A DNA stretch of 60,000 nucleotides, taken from NCBI GenBank assembly GCA_014529385.2, contig CM043970.1:41101279-41161278 (forward strand), given 5' to 3'. This DNA comes from Adiantum capillus-veneris. Its lineage: Eukaryota; Streptophyta; Polypodiopsida; Polypodiales; Pteridaceae. The position numbers and the translations under genes are program-made. The notes beneath the pieces were generated by a model, which made no database searches, was not told the origin of the DNA, and worked only from the letters and a program-made list of their open reading frames with translations. Below are positions 10,683 to 23,600 of the stretch, piece after piece (position 1 is the stretch's first letter; every line of letters starts with the position of its first letter).

Positions 10683-11368
10683 AGCTACGAGAAGAGGGGG
10701 AGGAAGGTCGGTGATGGCGAGGTAGGGGTGCAGCAGTAGCGAGCATCATGAGACCTCTCCTCAATCTTATCCAACACTTCTTTATTCTATGACTGTCACC
10801 AATGTTGAAGCTCTCTCAATTTCAAGTCTCTGTGATCAGATACCCCTAAAAGCTAATACTCTTGATTCACTGATCTCATGCAGCTTCACAGGCTCAAACA
10901 ATCCAGCTCATGAGAAGCCTATTACAAATTAGATAGCTGCGGAATTAATAATTTGTACAACACCTAAAAAAGAAGTTTAAGAAAATACCTCATTACATGT
11001 GTTTTTTCACTACACCTGTGGATACTTCTACAGGTGCCAGTTGCGTACATGGCATAAAACACACAGGAATTGAACACAAATTCTATATTTTAACAGCATT
11101 AAAAGTCCCTTATATGGTACATAACTAGCATACCTGCTTGATGGCGCACAAACACCTTTGCATTGCTGGGTGTAGAAGTGCTTTTTCACTGAATGCAGCT
11201 TGCTTGGCAATAAAATCTTCAAGAGCCAAGGCTACAATTCTCACAAATTTCTACAGGCAAATTAATTTCACATGGTTCAAATGTCTGCCTCTTTGAGCAT
11301 TTGAAAAAAAAGAAATGGAGAGAGCTCTTCCAACTTCGGTGTGCAAGGCCTTTAGAGAGCGCAAAAAT

Positions 11369-11620
11369 TTATTCAGGATCTACGACATCACCCAATCCTG
11401 GCCTGTCTGAACTACTTCCAACGTGCCTTTCCAAGAAGACCTGAATGGACCGCCAGTAACGGTCCCCACCTCTTAACCACGTATCCATGTGCATTCCATC
11501 TGGAAACTCAATAAATAAGCTCCGGCTATTTATAGAGGAAGCCGCATAAAGACGCTTCATGTGTGCTGGTGGAACCATTTCATCTTGGCTCCCAGACAAG
11601 AATAAAACAGGTTCAGAAAT
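11369..11620 (-). CDS. WAV2: WAV2-like exon 7 (catalytic Asp and His, stop)
   Basis: Acceptor GACAG|ATT. It encodes ISEPVLFLSGSQDEMVPP with Asp243, then GMHMDTW with His274, and a short variable tail ending DVVDPE and TAA at 11371-11369. The stop codon sits inside AATAAA. The 10,770-11,368 stretch beyond it is 3' flank with no gene seen. Confidence 0.95.
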   Translation of the reverse strand: MSEPVLFLSGSQDEMVPPAHMKRLYAASSINSRSLFIEFPDGMHMDTWLRGGDRYWRSIQVFLERHVGSSSDRPGLGDVVDPE

Positions 11621-14600
11621 CTGTCAAGAAAACAGACATGGAAGTTACACTACTACCTTGAATGCACAACGAATACGATACATGAACCTGCCATGAAAGA
11701 CATCCCACATCTTTTATAATGTCGATAGTGTTCCATGGAGATCGCACAAGAAAGTTCATGATTCTCAAGCCCTTGCTTCCAGTTCCTCCAATAAACCACT
11801 TTAAAATGGGAAGCATGACTCCTGCCATATCCAGTACTGATGTAAATGTATTCTCCAAAATCAGCGCCGCAACCTGCTAGTTGAATCCAAAACAGCAGAA
11901 ATAAAAATTGTGAAAGTTATCGTTCAAACATGATTCAAGAAAATTACATAGAAATAGAAATATTGTATTTAACATCTGCAAAAGGCCATGGGCCTATGAG
12001 ACAAACAATATACAATGATGTCTATGTCCATGTAGTATGACGCATGGAACTAAAAAAAGGAAAAACCGGTAGATGGGGCATATACAACTTTGGTGTACTC
12101 AGCTGAAACTATGTATATAGAGGCTCCCGAATTGCACCCTATCCCTAGCATGCTACAGGTCTGCAAGACGCTCTCTATGAAAGAAACTACTCCCACCCCG
12201 AGGACATCCTAGGGTTAAGGATAGAATACATATACCTAGAGTGAATCCAAGATAAGCTCAGATCCACCCTTAATGGAAAGTGCAAGGTATATACTATAGA
12301 CTCATGGTAGTCACCCAGAAGACAATATAACCATCAGCTCATCATGCCTAGTATTCACTAAATATTGATAAGCCCAGATCCACCCTTAATGGAAAGTGCA
12401 AGGTATATACTATAGACTCATGGTAGTCACCCACAAGACAATATAACCATTAGAACTGAGGAAGGGGTCCCGCGACACCTCTCCTCTCATTGTGCTGTGT
12501 ATTTGGTATAAATCTCTCCTGCCCGTTGGAAAGTCCAATGTCAAGCCGTGGCCAAGCAAGCATACACTTTGTCGGACCCCAGCCTCCATTGCTCCTCTCA
12601 AGGTGAAGCCTCAAGTAGGCCTCTCTCTTGATGACCATGGCTCTGGCAGATCAACTGTCCTCACTATCTGCAGTCTTGGCTAGCTCATTGCTGCAGCGGA
12701 TACTACTCGCTGCTAGCTATAAGATAGTCTTGATGCATTTGCATCTCTAGAAGAGGCCTATGTATCGCTAATCCTTTAATCTCATGATGCGACCATAGTT
12801 ACCCGGAATGGGAAATCGGAACAGGGAACGGAGAACGGGGAACAATAACATGCATGAAATGCCATTCCCTGTTTCGGATACTCACGTTGGAAACACGGAA
12901 CGGGGATGGGAACGGGAAATTGGGATGGAAACGGGGAATGAATGTTGGGATGCGAAATTTTGTTGCATCTCTTGTGTGAACGACCCCTTCAACCTCATGT
13001 GTCAAGCCATGTGAAGAACCTCTTACAACCTTTGTGTTGAGCACCACCACTTGTATTTGTGCATAGGCAGCCACCTCTTGTGCTCATGTGTCAAAAGGCT
13101 ATCTATTTATATAAACCTATATAGAGGCACATTCTGCTAAATAATATCAAGTTTTATAATTTGCAATATACCGGTACTATTGTATTGTGCAATAGTCTCT
13201 CTCTAGCAAGCTCTACACTAACCTCTCCTAAGCATGCCATTAGCATGAATGGCACACTAACCTATCCACCTTAACCCTACAACAGGTATCAGAGCCATGG
13301 CTTAGATTAGAATTTTCTAATCTAATTAGATCCTAGGCATTCCCTTCTATGCTAGATTTTGTGGATCTCCTTCTTGTTAAAAAAATTGAATCAATTTCTA
13401 TGCATTTGCATTTAGATTAGCACTAATCTAATTGCTAATTGCTCGTCTTGGGCAAGGTCATGGCTTAATGCCGAGAGCCACTACCCTTACATGAGTGACT
13501 ACAATAAATTTTTTAAGCTCAATTAGTATGCATTATGGTCTAATCTTGTTCCATGCGCTCATTGGTTGCTGCAATTGAGTCCCATTGGTTCAATTTTAGC
13601 CAATTTGTGCTATTAAGAACCTTCATTGGGATCCATTTTTACTCAATTTTGCAACAAAAAAAAATTGGCTTGATTTTCGTGGATTTTGCTTGATTTTTTC
13701 ATTCACAATCAAAAGCCCCATTTTAATTTTGTAATTGTGTGTTTCGATTGTGCTCTGCAAAAGTTTTCAAAAGCCTGCTTAACCTCTGGATTTGGAGGAG
13801 ATTATCTCTCCTAATCGTTGTGTGTGTGTGTGTGTGTGTGTGTGTCCTGTTTTTGTGTGTGGGAATCACTCCCTGCACCTCATAAAGTTTTTAATGGATC
13901 ATGCTGGCGCTCTGCCTACTCATGATGTGGCCTCAGTGACTACACCCGCTGTACCCTTTGCACACGACAAGCTTCCTGGGGCCCACTAATTCTTGCCATC
14001 TTGCTGCGTCATCAATTGACAAAAACCCCTCCTCTTGAGTCGGAGTCTTGACAGTGGACACCTTGAGGCTTGCATTGCTGCCTTGACCTGAAGTTTTGCT
14101 CTAGCCATTGCCTTGTCTTTTATACAACACACTACATAGGACCCTGGCTAATAGCCTTTCGAAAACGTAAGCTCCACAGGTTCACCCTTACCTTCATTGG
14201 CACGAGGAAGGAGCCAAAGCTGAGATTGGATGCTGGTTAATTTGGGCCGTACTGTACACTTGCTAATTAATCACCTGGCACAGTTGAATCGTCCTCAATC
14301 AACAACTTGACCTCAGTACAGCAGCCAATGCAGACTGCATCAAACCCAAGGCTCACCTTGTGAAGATCTGAAGCCATCAAGCTCTCTCATCATCATGATC
14401 TTGTGAAGAAGAGCTCGGTGACCTGCAACGCGACTCCTGCTACAGCCTGCCGCGCTACCAAGTCCCGACACCTTCACCCCTCCCCCTGTATATATCATGC
14501 GAGCTGCTATACCCGCCATAGCTTTTTCAATCGCCTCGGCTGCTCAGTCCAAATCTGCGAGTGCTGGCTGGCTGCGTCATAACCTGCTCATCATCACCAC

Positions 14601-17600
14601 CACGTCATCGATGCCTGTACCTGCCAGCTCCGACCTGCAAAGCTGCCCCCGACCTCATTTTTATGGGATTAATTTTCATTGATTTTTTTTAAAAGAGTGC
14701 ATTCCCACACAGCACCCATCGTTCCTAAGAAGCCTTTCACACATTGTGGCGAAGCTCAAGAAGGCACCATTCCCACAAAAAGATTTACGAGTCGAAAAAT
14801 TGGAGAAAAATCTAGTGACACTCCCCCTCTTTATACCCCAATGTCCCACATAGCTTCTTGAAATCCTCCTTTGGTGTGCTCCCTTCTCCCATACTTTGTA
14901 CCACGAAGGTTAAGGCAATGTGCTTTTTGCATCCTTTCTCCCTCCAATGTGGCTTAATCCACTCCTCTTCCTTGTGTGCTTCCCTTTTCACCTCTTTCTT
15001 GACTTTGTGCCTTCCACCTCCACGATTATGTCTTATTGGCCTCTGATTCCACCTTACCTCTTCCTTCATTGCCCCTTTCTTGAGTTCCTCCTCGAGTCCC
15101 TCAAGGTCGGTGTTGAATTCTCCATCCTTCCTTGGTTGAGACTTCTCCACATTGGCCTTAACAGTTTCCAATTCCGCTCTAGGCTCCTCTTTACAGCTTC
15201 TTGCTTTCTCCAATGTAGCACTCCTCATGCCATCAAACTCATAGTAACAAGAAACGGGTTTCTTGTCTAAAGAAACGATAGGCAAGAAACAGACCTCCCA
15301 TTTCCTACTATTTTGAACAGTTTCACGTGACTGTGATTGGGCTATGTTCCGAAGGATACATAAGCCTTCTCTTGACGAATCCCCAAAATAACTCCGTTTT
15401 TTTTGGCTTGCAAGATTTTCTCCATGTTCTCCAGCACCTTAATCAGCTTCCCATGGAGCGCACTTCATTTGCTAGCTCTTGTAGGCTTGAAGGCCATTGC
15501 TTGATCACTTTTGAATCCTCCATGTCCTAACTGAAGCCCATGTCTGGCCTTCAATATCCCTCCTCCATTAAGGCTTGAATAAGGTTGGCATGACTCTCTG
15601 AAATGCTCCTGCTCTGTAACCCCTTCTGTAATCTCTGTATGCTCTAAAATAATGTAGTATTACAGCTCTTTCTCTGTAATCTGGAACGAGAGAAGGGATA
15701 GCGAGGTGCTCTCCAAGGTTTGATTACTCAGCACAAATAAAATACACTCAGACAAGATCAAAGAAAAAGCAACAGAAACAGTAGCCTTCATTCTTGTTCG
15801 GTTTCATCAGGAGACTTCAAGCCGACCTCAAAACGTAGTTGGTGTCTGCCGCTCATTGTAGCAAACACTCGTGGACTTTTCAACTATCTCACTTCACAAG
15901 TAAAAATTGCCAGGACCCTAAGGTGGAAGGTGAGAGAATGACTAAATGGCCACCATGCACACAATTACTGCTCAATACCCACGTTTATCTCTCTTGCTCT
16001 AGTTTGTCCTAGATGTACATCCAAATTCCTGTCCACCAAACAAGCTATATAAACATCATGCATCATGAAAAGCACAATAGCCTCCATAATTTTTTAAGCT
16101 CTCAGTCTTATAGGACAAAGTGTGACCCCCAAAGTTGAGAACACAAAGGAGGCCTAGTTCTTCAAAACTTGACATCACATAGACGTAACTTCATGCAGGT
16201 TCGAACATATAAGTCCAAGAGTGGTGTAGATAGTATAGGGAGCGGAAGCTCTGAGAGACAAGGGCTTGAAGCCCACACACTCACGCACAGACATTGAGCA
16301 AGGAGAGAGAGAGAGAGAGAGGAGATAGGGGATAAGGCACCGATGGAGCAAATGAAAAAGGAGTTATCATTAAGTTTTCTTAGGTCTTTATAGGCTTTAC
16401 AACACGCTCACACACTCTTGGTCGTCCAAGTCTGGGCTGACCCTAACAGATAGGAGCACACCAACCCCACCCACATCCTCAGTACCCAAAAGTAGGTGCA
16501 GGCTTGTAACAAAGTTGGGTCCAAATCAGAATAACATACACGAGAATTGGTTGACTCATTGGCTACCTTCACAAGAATATAGGTATCAACACCTGGATGC
16601 CTGGTAGATAAAAGAGTAATTTGGATGTACTGGATGTGAGAACTTGAAGCACCAGAAAAGTAAATGTAATTCAAGAAAACTGGACCACAGACCTCAAACC
16701 AACCCAATATACTATTACAAACGAATGTCTAAGGCCTACTTGCTGCACAAAATGCCATTTACAATCTGCTAGGCCAAACAAAACAGACTTCTTCTCCCTT
16801 GAATCCCACGGGCAAAGAGAGCTCACAGAAAAGGCTAGAACAAGGAGACGTAGAAGAGGACAGAGATTTACAGGCAAAGAACCTCTTCTTTAAATTTTCC
16901 CTGCCCCTCACCCACCCACACCACGTTCCAACTCTTGCTGAAGCTTGTGCCGTTTGGAGTTTAGAAGATCTTCAAGTATCAATTCTAAACTCTAGACTTT
17001 GTAAGAAGGCAACCCCATACAGGGCTATGAGTTTGGGATTGCCTCCTTCCCTTCGGTTTTTTATTTGCTGATACCTTTTGGTGCATGCCCTTGTTGTAAG
17101 TTGTAATTTGCTGATACCTTTTGGTACATGCCCTTGTTGTAAGTTGGACAAGTCTTTGGTGTTTTGCCTAGATGCCTATGATAGTGTGTAATAAGAACCA
17201 TCTTCTACTGCCACGAAGACAAAAGAAAAACACTCCATACACAAACAATTGCATTCTAGGCAGCCAAGAGACTTTCCACAACATTCAAGCAGAACAGCGT
17301 TTTGGGCATAGAAATACTAAAGGTATACCTTCCCTGAATTATTTCTCACAAGAGTTGTACCCACAGCTCCACCAAGTGACCTTCCAAAAACAACCAGCTT
17401 GGTGGTATCTATATCTGTCCTCCCAGACAGGAAGTCCAATGCAGCCTAATAGACAAAACAAATTGCCAAAAATCCAAGCTAGATACAACTTTCATCAACA
17501 GAGTAAAAAATTACTTGAGCATCCCTGATTAAACCATGCTGGGAAGGAAATCCTTCGCTATCACCGTACCTGATAAAATCAAACCGAGAGTAATATTAAT

Positions 17601-20600
17601 TCTAAAACCATAATGACACTAAAACAAGCATCATAAAAGACCGGTGAAGCATTTTACCCTCTGTATGAAAGCATGAAAACATTACAATGAAGGCGTTGCA
17701 TCATCAAGCCAATGAACTCAAGTCTATGTGCAATATCTGACATTTGAGTCAAAGAACCGCTTAAACTGAAGAATCCAGAAAAGTGGTCCTCCACTGGGTT
17801 TTTGCCAGCATTACCATCACACCCGACCCTCAATTTTTTTAAGGATACTGCCTGCATTTTCTTGGAAAAAAAGAATGGTTGGACCTGCAGTTACATAAAG
17901 CTTTGCAGGTAAGCTTCATCAAATATAAAGCAAGATGATGCAGGTCTATCTAACTTATACAATGAATGGCACCAGCTTTCAAGCATAGTGTTCTTGAGAA
18001 AACTTGTTAGTACAAAGAAGTTAGTAAAGCTCGATCATCCTAACAATTTAATAAGCCTGCAGTGAGAACAAGATCCAAGCCATCCTCTTTCAAGACCACC
18101 TCAAGCATGGGGAATATGTTATCCTGTGAATGCTGTAGGCACCATACAGAGACCAAACCATCCTTTCTCAGCACCAAGGATATTATTAAAGACTTTGCAC
18201 ACTGAATCCTATGTTACAGGTGCTACATCCCAAACTACATCCCCCTCCCTCCTGTTATTAAGACGAGGCCTTGGCTGTCCTGTCAACTTGTGCTCTGATA
18301 CCACTCTAACTGGCAAGTCACTAACAAGGTCGTGAAACAGACACACACACACCACAAACTAAACTGAAACAGCAAGTACTGGAACGCAAAAAAGAACTGA
18401 AGACCAGAGACAAGATACGGTGGGGTGGAGTTCCCCACCTCCATGCCAAGCTAGCACACCTGGTGCAGTGACATAAGATGAAAACCCAACTTTGGAGCAT
18501 ATAGTACCTTGGAGGTATGCATACCCCCTCTGCCGTCGGGAATAAGCTCTAGGGAACCCTCACTGTGAATGGGAATTTCAGATTTGTTGGCGATGAAGAT
18601 GGTACCACAGTGTCATTGCATGTTGGACAATAGATCCTTTGAGGGTGTCATGTGCCAGGAGGCCATAGTTACCGGGGAATGGACCTAAGAGGGCCTGGAA
18701 CGCCAGAATGGCATTCCGGCAGACCGCAAGAGCATGGAACGGCCCGGAGTGTCTGGGCGTTCCGACAGACACCAACTCACCGGAACGGGACAGAAGGGCC
18801 AACATACGGACAGATTCCAACGGCCACAAATGGGCAGATTTTTGGATTCTTATTTCTAGCAGCCCTCTCTCTCAAGCCCTCTCTCTCAAGCTCTCTCTCA
18901 CAATTTTCAAGCCCTCTTCTTCACCAATTATCCATGGCCTCTTCTTCTCGTTAAACCCCCTCCGTTCAAGTGGGCAACACTCAAAAGGCGAAGGAATGGT
19001 CGTGGTGGGATGAAGTGACCTCGGAGGGCACCTTGTCGGCGGCGGGAGGTTCTCATGCATGGGCATGCAAGTTATGCTCTTACACACGGAAAGGGGTGCA
19101 GGACAAAGTGAGGGCATACTTCTTTCGAGTGCCGGGACATGAGATGAAAATTTGCACCAACGTAAGCATCGAGAAGAGGAAGGAGCTTGAGAAAAAGGAT
19201 CGGCAATTCAATCATAAACCCAAGCCCGCACGCAAAGGTATCAACCTGAAGACCCTCATTTTCACTTTTCTTCTCTACCCGGTGTCGGTGCCGGTGGATC
19301 TTCATCGAGTCCAATTCGTCGCCAAAGAACCCTTGCCACCTCTTCGGACCCACATAAGAAGGAAGAGGTGGATGCCGCCGTGGCCCGATTCTTCTATCAC
19401 AACCATATCCCATTTGTCGCGGCAAGGTATGTTTTATCAATCTTCTCTCTCATTTCTTCCGTTATCGTCATTTTCGTCTTTTTGATACTAACCTCTTCTA
19501 TGTGTGGTCTAAATAGGTCGGCGTATTGGAAAGTTATGGTGCAACGGATAGGAGAGTATGGCACCGACTATGTGCCGCCATCTTCAGAGGCTCTCCGAAC
19601 CACTTTGCTCGATCGAGAGAAGGCAATCGTAGAGCAAGCAACACTCAATATTCAACGGCGTGGGCAAAATGTAACAAACTGCTGACGTGTCAAAGGCTAA
19701 AGAATGGAGCCAACTTACAGATGACGTTGCTGCCCGAGAGCAGAAACCCTAACCCTAATTTCTGCCAAAAACCCTAATTCTGAAAACCCTAACCCTAAAA
19801 CTTGCAAACCCTAATTCTAGAAATCCTAAGAAGAACAAGTAACAGAAAAAGAAGTCCTACCAACTTATGGGGACCCCGTCCGATGGGGCCCCAAGTGACA
19901 TAAAGGCATTAAAAATAAAGCAAAACACGCTCAAAAGACTTTGCACATCAAAATATGATGATGTGGCACCTATACGGACGTTCCGAAATTTGCGACGAAT
20001 TTTTAGGGAAATCCCGAAATTTTAGAAAAATGATTTTTTGAGGTCAGCTTTTCATATTTGATGCTTTTAGGCTTTGGGCCTTTAAATATGAGCCTTGAGG
20101 GCCCTCTCTGGCACTTTTTAGCGCGCAGATTGCAGAGCAGGTGCTCCCCGGCTGTTGTACTTTGCGAATCAGTAGTAATATAAAGAAATACCCAAAGGGG
20201 CGCCAAGGTTTGGGACCAATACTCTCTGGGGTGGAATTCCGCCACTCCGTGTCACGTGTCGTCTCTCTCTCTCTCTCAGTTCAGTTGTTATTGAAGTGCT
20301 AAAAGTCTATTCAATCTGTTCTTTTCTATCGGCACGTGGTGCCCGCCTTGTGACAGTGGTATTAGAGCATCAAGCGTGTGCTTTTTTGAAAGCATACCAG
20401 TTCTACAAAAGAGGAGACAGAGCTATTGGAATTTTATTTGAGGTATCTTCGCGCTCGAACCCGGACTTATTAGCCACTCCCACCCTTACTTCATCGCGCA
20501 TCGGGCGCGCTCCCGTCTTCACCGCTCATGTCTTACAGGGCATAAGCCAATTAAGATCACTTGCAAGAGAAGGATCCAGATTTGTTTCAAGTCACTGTTC

Positions 20601-23600
20601 TTCTCAGAAGCAGTGCCATGCAGATATTGATGTCTATAGCTACCAAGCCGCACACTTCCAATGACTTGGCAAGCTTTCAAGAAAAATTTTGCCCGAAGTT
20701 ATATGGTTTCTAACATCTTCCTTTGGAGTGCAACTTCTGGCAGAGTGGGGTATCCTGAAATGCTTGCCATCATGGAAACCCTAACAGATTATAACTTGAA
20801 ATTTCTCGACATCTCTCAATAGATGTCTCTTCATGAGCAGATGACCTTGGAGGTTCGGTGTGATTGCTATCTCTTGGGACTACCTTCGCCGCCAAACAAA
20901 CACTGTCTGTCCAAGAGCTGATGGACCATGCTGTGCTCGGCTACGACCTTATGGAATGAACCTAACCCTAATTTTGGTGCAGGTTTAAGGATGGAAAGCC
21001 AGTCGACTTTTCGAACTCGATTGATATCGAGATTGCTTTTTAAGTTTGAAATTTGTTTGAGAACTTCTTTGGTGATCCTGTTTGGAATTTGTTTGAAATG
21101 GATGTCATCTGTTTTGAACCTGTTTTGGTGCCGATTTGAATTGTTTGACTCTGGTTTGATACTGGTTTCAATGATTGGTGATTTTACTCCCGGGTGGAGA
21201 AGTGAGAAATATTGTTTTGGTAATGTTTGAACCTCAGAACGACGCAGGCCGATGCCTGGGGAGCGTTTCGTTGAATGTTTGAAAACCTCCGAACGACGCA
21301 GGCCGATGCCTGGGGAGCGTTTGGTTGTATGCTTGTAATTGTTGTTGTGACTCCCGGCCCGGACCTGGATGGTTATGCGGGAGGAGTATTAAGAAGTCTG
21401 AGCAGTGGTTACTCTCAGCACCTCCAAACGACGCAAGCTGCGGTCTGGGGGGCGTTTGGTTGTAAAAGGCCTCTATATCTCCCGACCCGGACCTTTTTAA
21501 GTTATGAGGGAGGAGTTGAATATCTCCCGGCCCGGACCTTGTTAGGTTATGCGGGAGGAGTGTTCATCGGCGGCTTTATGTTTCTATGTCTTGTAACATG
21601 CATATATAAGCATTTGTGTTGCATTATGATGTGTCAATTACTGAATATTCCTAATTGGGTGAGATTGCCTGGGTATGTAATTTTAGTTCATCAAGCCACC
21701 CGTGGAAGATGAGTATGGTCTGGGTGTGATAGCTAATTTTACTACGCCGGAATATCAAGAGTTCCGATATGGACGAAAGGAGAAGCTAACTCCTTGATCA
21801 AAACAGCCGAAAGGAGAAGCTAACTCCTTGATCAAAAGAGCAGAAAGGAGAAGCTAACTCCTTAATAAAAAGAGCAAACTGATTGTCCCTCGGAATGTCC
21901 CTCGGAAAGTTTTGAGCTAACTTGAGTTGTTTTGCACATACACTGTAATCGCGGACGATTACTCTCTTTCAAGAAGGGGAGATGTAACAAACTGCTGACG
22001 TATCAAAGCCTAAAGAATGGAGCCAACTTACAGATGACGTGGTTGCCCGAGAGCAGAAACCCTAACCCTAATTTCTGCCAAAAACCCTGACTGCTGAAAC
22101 CCTAATTCTAGAAACCCTAACCCTAAAACCTGGAAACCCTAATTCTAGAAACCCTAGGAAGAACAAGTAGCAGAAGAAGAAGTCCTACCAACTTATGGGG
22201 ACCCCGTCCGATGGGGCCCCAAGTGACATAAAGGCATTAAAAATAAAGCAAAACACGCTCAAAAGACTTTGCACATCAAAATATGATGATGTGGCACCTG
22301 TACGGACGTTCTGGAATTCGCGGCGGATTTTTAGGAAAAACCCGAAATTTTAAGAAAGTGTTTTCATATTTGATGCTTTTAGGCTTTGGGCCTTTAAATA
22401 TGAGCCTTGGGGGCCCTCTCTGGCACTTTTTAGCGTGTAGATTGCAGAGCAGGTGCTCCCAAGCTGTTGTACTTTGCGAATCAGCAGTAATATAAAGAAA
22501 TACGGAAAGGGCACCAAGGTTTGGGGCCAATACTCTCTGGGGTGGAATTCCGCCACTCCGTGTCACGTGTCGTCTCTCTCTCTCTCTCAGTTCAGTTGTT
22601 ATTGAATTGCTAAAAGTCTGTTCAGTCTGTTCTTTTCTATTGGCCCGTGGTGCCCGCCTTGTGACACAAAACATGGCATTTCCCTCATTGTTGACGGGTG
22701 GAGCAATACAATCTATCCATGGCCTCGTCGCATACTCGAGTGGAGAGATGTACTTTGGCACACTCATGATGCCACCGAGAGTGGCAAGTCCATTGATGTC
22801 CTCTAGAAACGATTGGTGAGCAACACGTGGTGGCCTCTGTCACAGATGGGAAGGCATCAAACAGGGCAGCATCAGCTATTGTAGAGGGCCACTATCTGCA
22901 TGTGACAGTGTGCTTTTGCATGGCGCACTGCTTGAACAACCTTGTAAAAGACATCGGCAAGCTAAACTGGATCGCTCCAGGCATTGTTGATGCAGTGAAG
23001 ATTGTTACTTTCATCAACAATCACAACTTGGTTCGGAGTGAGTACCTCAAGAGGTCGGGCAGCAAAGTGCTTCTAAAGTATTCAGACACCCGCTTCTCAT
23101 TCAACTTTCTTCTTGTGTGCAGGCTGTCTGAATGTCAAAATGCCGTCCGACAGGTCTTCATCAATGATGAGTTCACCACCTCCCCCTATGCAAAGACAGT
23201 TGCAGGAATTTTGTGCAAGGATAAGGCAAAGGATCTTGAGTTTTGGAAGGAGCTCAAGAGTCTAGACGCACAGGTAAAACCGGTGGTTCATTTGCTTCAA
23301 GTTCTGGATGGCATGGACCGTTGCATTAGCAAGGTTTATGAGGCAATGGACCGCATGATCGAGCAGCTTGAGCCGAAAGCAGAGCGATATGAGGAGATCC
23401 ATGCGCTTTGCAGCTCGAGGTGGAATTCATATGCCTCTCCTTTACACGAGGCAGCGTACATGGTGGATCCAAAGTTCCAAGGTGCAGGGCAAGAGACAGA
23501 TAGAGAAGTCATGAACCAATTTAGACCACCATCATGCTTGCTTTCCAAATGGCATAATTGTCTCCATTCAATCGCCGATCCGAGGGAAGGTAGGGAGTAT

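Larger units (their letters stand above)
19670..22666 (+). mobile_element. Non-autonomous LTR retrotransposon (LARD-like), 2,997 bp
   Basis: LTRs at 19670-20355 (686 bp) and 21983-22666 (684 bp) both start TGTAACAAACTGCTGACG and end TTGTGACA. The 5-bp duplication CAAAA flanks the element (19665-19669 and 22667-22671). A primer site TGGTATTAGAGC (20357-20368) follows the first LTR and the polypurine tract AAGAAGGGGAGA precedes the second. The 1.6-kb interior has only faint gag-like pieces and no protease, RT or integrase, so it would need proteins from a relative such as the subfamily A gypsy. Confidence 0.92.

Noticed and set aside
10232-10764. Proline-rich ORFs on the minus strand
   Set aside because: Products of poly-C tracts; no conserved domain.
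17654-17857. Single 67-codon ORF ending FMLSYRG
   Set aside because: Its first part runs through intron 2; only exon 3 (17658-17736) is coding.
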